Source: an uncultured Micrococcales bacterium (lineage in GTDB: Bacteria; Actinomycetota; Actinomycetes; Actinomycetales; Microbacteriaceae). From it: DNA of 6,388 nucleotides. The notes beneath the pieces are model-generated. The model worked only from the letters and a program-made list of their open reading frames with translations. It did no database searches and was not told where the DNA came from. Location: assembly GCA_903893675.1 (NCBI GenBank), contig CAITNA010000146.1, positions 1 to 6,388 of the forward strand, read 5' to 3'. Shown in pieces: positions 5,426-6,388 of the stretch (positions are counted from its first letter, which is position 1; the number at the start of each line of letters is the position of its first letter). The position numbers and the translations under genes are program-made.

Positions 5426-5992
5426 GTGCCAGAACAAATCGAATCGAGCAACGCAGCGAGCCTTCTCGCGCGCAAGCTGCTCGACTTGGTCGAAGACGGC
5501 AAGGCCATGCCAATACTTCTTATTGATGGTCGTGCCGGCAGCGGCAAGAGCACGCTCGCAGCCGAAGTGCAAAACGAATTCTTCAAACTCGGCGAGAGCG
5601 CACCGCGACTCATTCACATGGATGACCTCTACCCCGGCTGGGATGGTCTGGCTCAAGGCGCAGAGTATTTGCAGCGCAGCATTTTGGCGCCGCTCGCAAA
5701 ACGCGAAGTGGCTCACTACCAACTTTTCGATTGGGCAAAGGGCGAGCGCGGCGAGTGGCGTGAGTTCGGCGGCGGCACTCCGCTAATCATCGAGGGTTGT
5801 GCGGCGATCAACACCAACTCAATCGAGCACGCAGACCTGAGCATCTGGCTCGACACCGACGAAGAGACCCGCCACCAGCGCTGGCTTCAGCGCGAAGGGT
5901 CGAACGAGCACTGGGCCGAATGGGCGGCGCAAGAACTTGATTTCTATGCCCGAGAGAACAGCCGCGAGCTGGCAGAACTGCTGCTGCCCTAA
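5426..5992 (+). CDS. P-loop nucleoside/uridine-kinase-like ATP-binding protein
   Basis: The 188-aa cytoplasmic protein is probably a phosphotransferase on a small molecule such as a nucleoside; the substrate is not determined. It has a Walker A motif GRAGSGKS (35-42) right after a hydrophobic strand (PILLID), a HMDDLYPGWDGL segment (64-75) whose Asp pair resembles the substrate-binding DD of uridine-kinase-like enzymes, a Walker B-type strand ending in PLIIEG (119-124), a strand WLD (141-143), and a lid-like helix with Arg149, Arg152 and Arg156. Length fits small nucleoside or nucleotide kinases. The GTG start is chosen because it gives a helix before the P-loop and sits 7 nt after a -10 box. 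The next ATG (residue 28) would be only two residues from the P-loop strand. It lies 23 nt after the regulator and may be both read through and separately initiated. An adenylate- or shikimate-kinase-like role cannot be excluded. Confidence 0.85.
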   Translation: MPEQIESSNAASLLARKLLDLVEDGKAMPILLIDGRAGSGKSTLAAEVQNEFFKLGESAPRLIHMDDLYPGWDGLAQGAEYLQRSILAPLAKREVAHYQLFDWAKGERGEWREFGGGTPLIIEGCAAINTNSIEHADLSIWLDTDEETRHQRWLQREGSNEHWAEWAAQELDFYARENSRELAELLLP

Positions 5993-6003
5993 GTCGGGCG
6001 GGG

Positions 6004-6388
6004 CTAGCCTGCGCGGTTGCGCATCCAAGAACGGATGCCGGCAACCAGCGAACCGACGATGAAGAATGCCGCGATCAAATAAGAGGCGTTTTTGACCGCA
6101 GGAATCGAATAGGCGAAATAGCCGCAGACGGTCAGGCCTGTGCCCCAGGCCAATGCGCCGACCAGGTTGGCCGACGAGAACTTTGAGTAGCTCATCTTCG
6201 AGATGCCGGCGATGACCGGAACGAATACACGAGCCCACGGCATAAACCGCCCAACCACAACGGCCCACCAGCCCCAGGCCGCATAGAACTTGTCAGACTT
6301 CGCAACCGCCGACTGCAACCACTTGCCGAGTTCTTGAAGACATACCAGGGCGGCCTGATTGTGATCAGTCACGACGTCGACCTGATTG
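6004..6388 (-). CDS. DedA/VTT-family membrane protein, C-terminal part (5' end outside window)
   Basis: DedA proteins are integral inner-membrane proteins linked to membrane homeostasis and lipid-carrier flipping. The stop is TAG (6006-6004), and the frame stays open to the right edge, so the GTG at 6372 is more likely an internal Val than the true start. The visible 127 residues or so include the family signature GRFMPWARVFVPVIAGISKM (6186-6245), with the membrane-re-entrant R-F-x-P-x-x-R core, followed by the SSANLVGALAWGTG segment and a GYF motif. A further hydrophobic helix (ASYLIAAFFIVGSLVAGI) and a short basic tail (RSWMRNRAG) close the protein. Family members usually have about 200 residues, so the N-terminal part is missing here. 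It converges with the kinase-like gene with 11 nt between stops. No functional link to the neighbours is apparent. Confidence 0.9.
   Translation of the reverse strand, partial: NQVDVVTDHNQAALVCLQELGKWLQSAVAKSDKFYAAWGWWAVVVGRFMPWARVFVPVIAGISKMSYSKFSSANLVGALAWGTGLTVCGYFAYSIPAVKNASYLIAAFFIVGSLVAGIRSWMRNRAG

Noticed and set aside
5978..6012. GCCC/GGGC and GGCTAGCC symmetry as a terminator between the convergent kinase and DedA genes
   Set aside because: A stem of only 4 bp and a loop-less 8-bp palindrome, with no T-run; no supportable terminator.
6004..6372. Complete 122-aa protein starting at GTG 6372
   Set aside because: The frame stays open to the window edge, and DedA proteins need an N-terminal part that is missing, so this is better read as a partial gene.

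Overview
The window looks like chromosomal DNA from a moderately high-GC actinobacterium. Microbacteriaceae or a relative is my best guess, inferred from the style of the winged-helix regulator, from GTG and TTG starts, from apparently leaderless genes, and from the actinobacterial-type P-loop kinase. No mobile element, CRISPR array, rRNA or tRNA was seen.

Layout from left to right. (1) The 3' half of upp (uracil phosphoribosyltransferase, + strand) enters from the left edge and ends at 320. (2) A minus-strand, two-gene unit (4402 down to 333) converges on it with a 12-nt gap. It encodes two tandem paralogous secreted proteins of 678 and 672 aa. Each has a signal peptide, seven SBBP-like repeats that read as a seven-bladed beta-propeller, an IPT/TIG-like domain, and a conserved C-terminal domain of about 83 residues with two invariant cysteines. 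The genes are 14 nt apart and the downstream one starts with TTG. (3) A divergent control region (4403-4724) holds a strong plus-strand promoter whose spacer is almost entirely a 16-bp palindrome. It also holds an apparently leaderless 31-codon ORF whose second half is packed with Met and Cys, a stable hairpin that includes that ORF's last Cys codon and stop, and a pair of direct repeats. (4) A 225-aa regulator (4725-5402) has an OmpR-type winged helix but no receiver domain; in its place is an N-terminal domain I cannot name. (5) A P-loop nucleoside-kinase-like protein (5426-5992, probably leaderless) follows. (6) The C-terminal part of a DedA/VTT membrane protein lies on the minus strand, converging on the kinase with an 11-nt gap and running off the right edge.

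The most interesting part is 4477-4724. A palindromic operator candidate, a Met/Cys-rich leaderless leader peptide and an RNA hairpin sensitive to translation of that peptide sit in series ahead of an atypical regulator. This reads like a two-layer control (repressor or activator plus attenuation) responding to sulfur amino acids, thiols or a thiophilic metal. That interpretation is inference. The promoter, ORF, palindrome and hairpin pairings are directly visible. The second system worth attention is the tandem pair of propeller-IPT-Cys-domain exoproteins transcribed away from the same control region.
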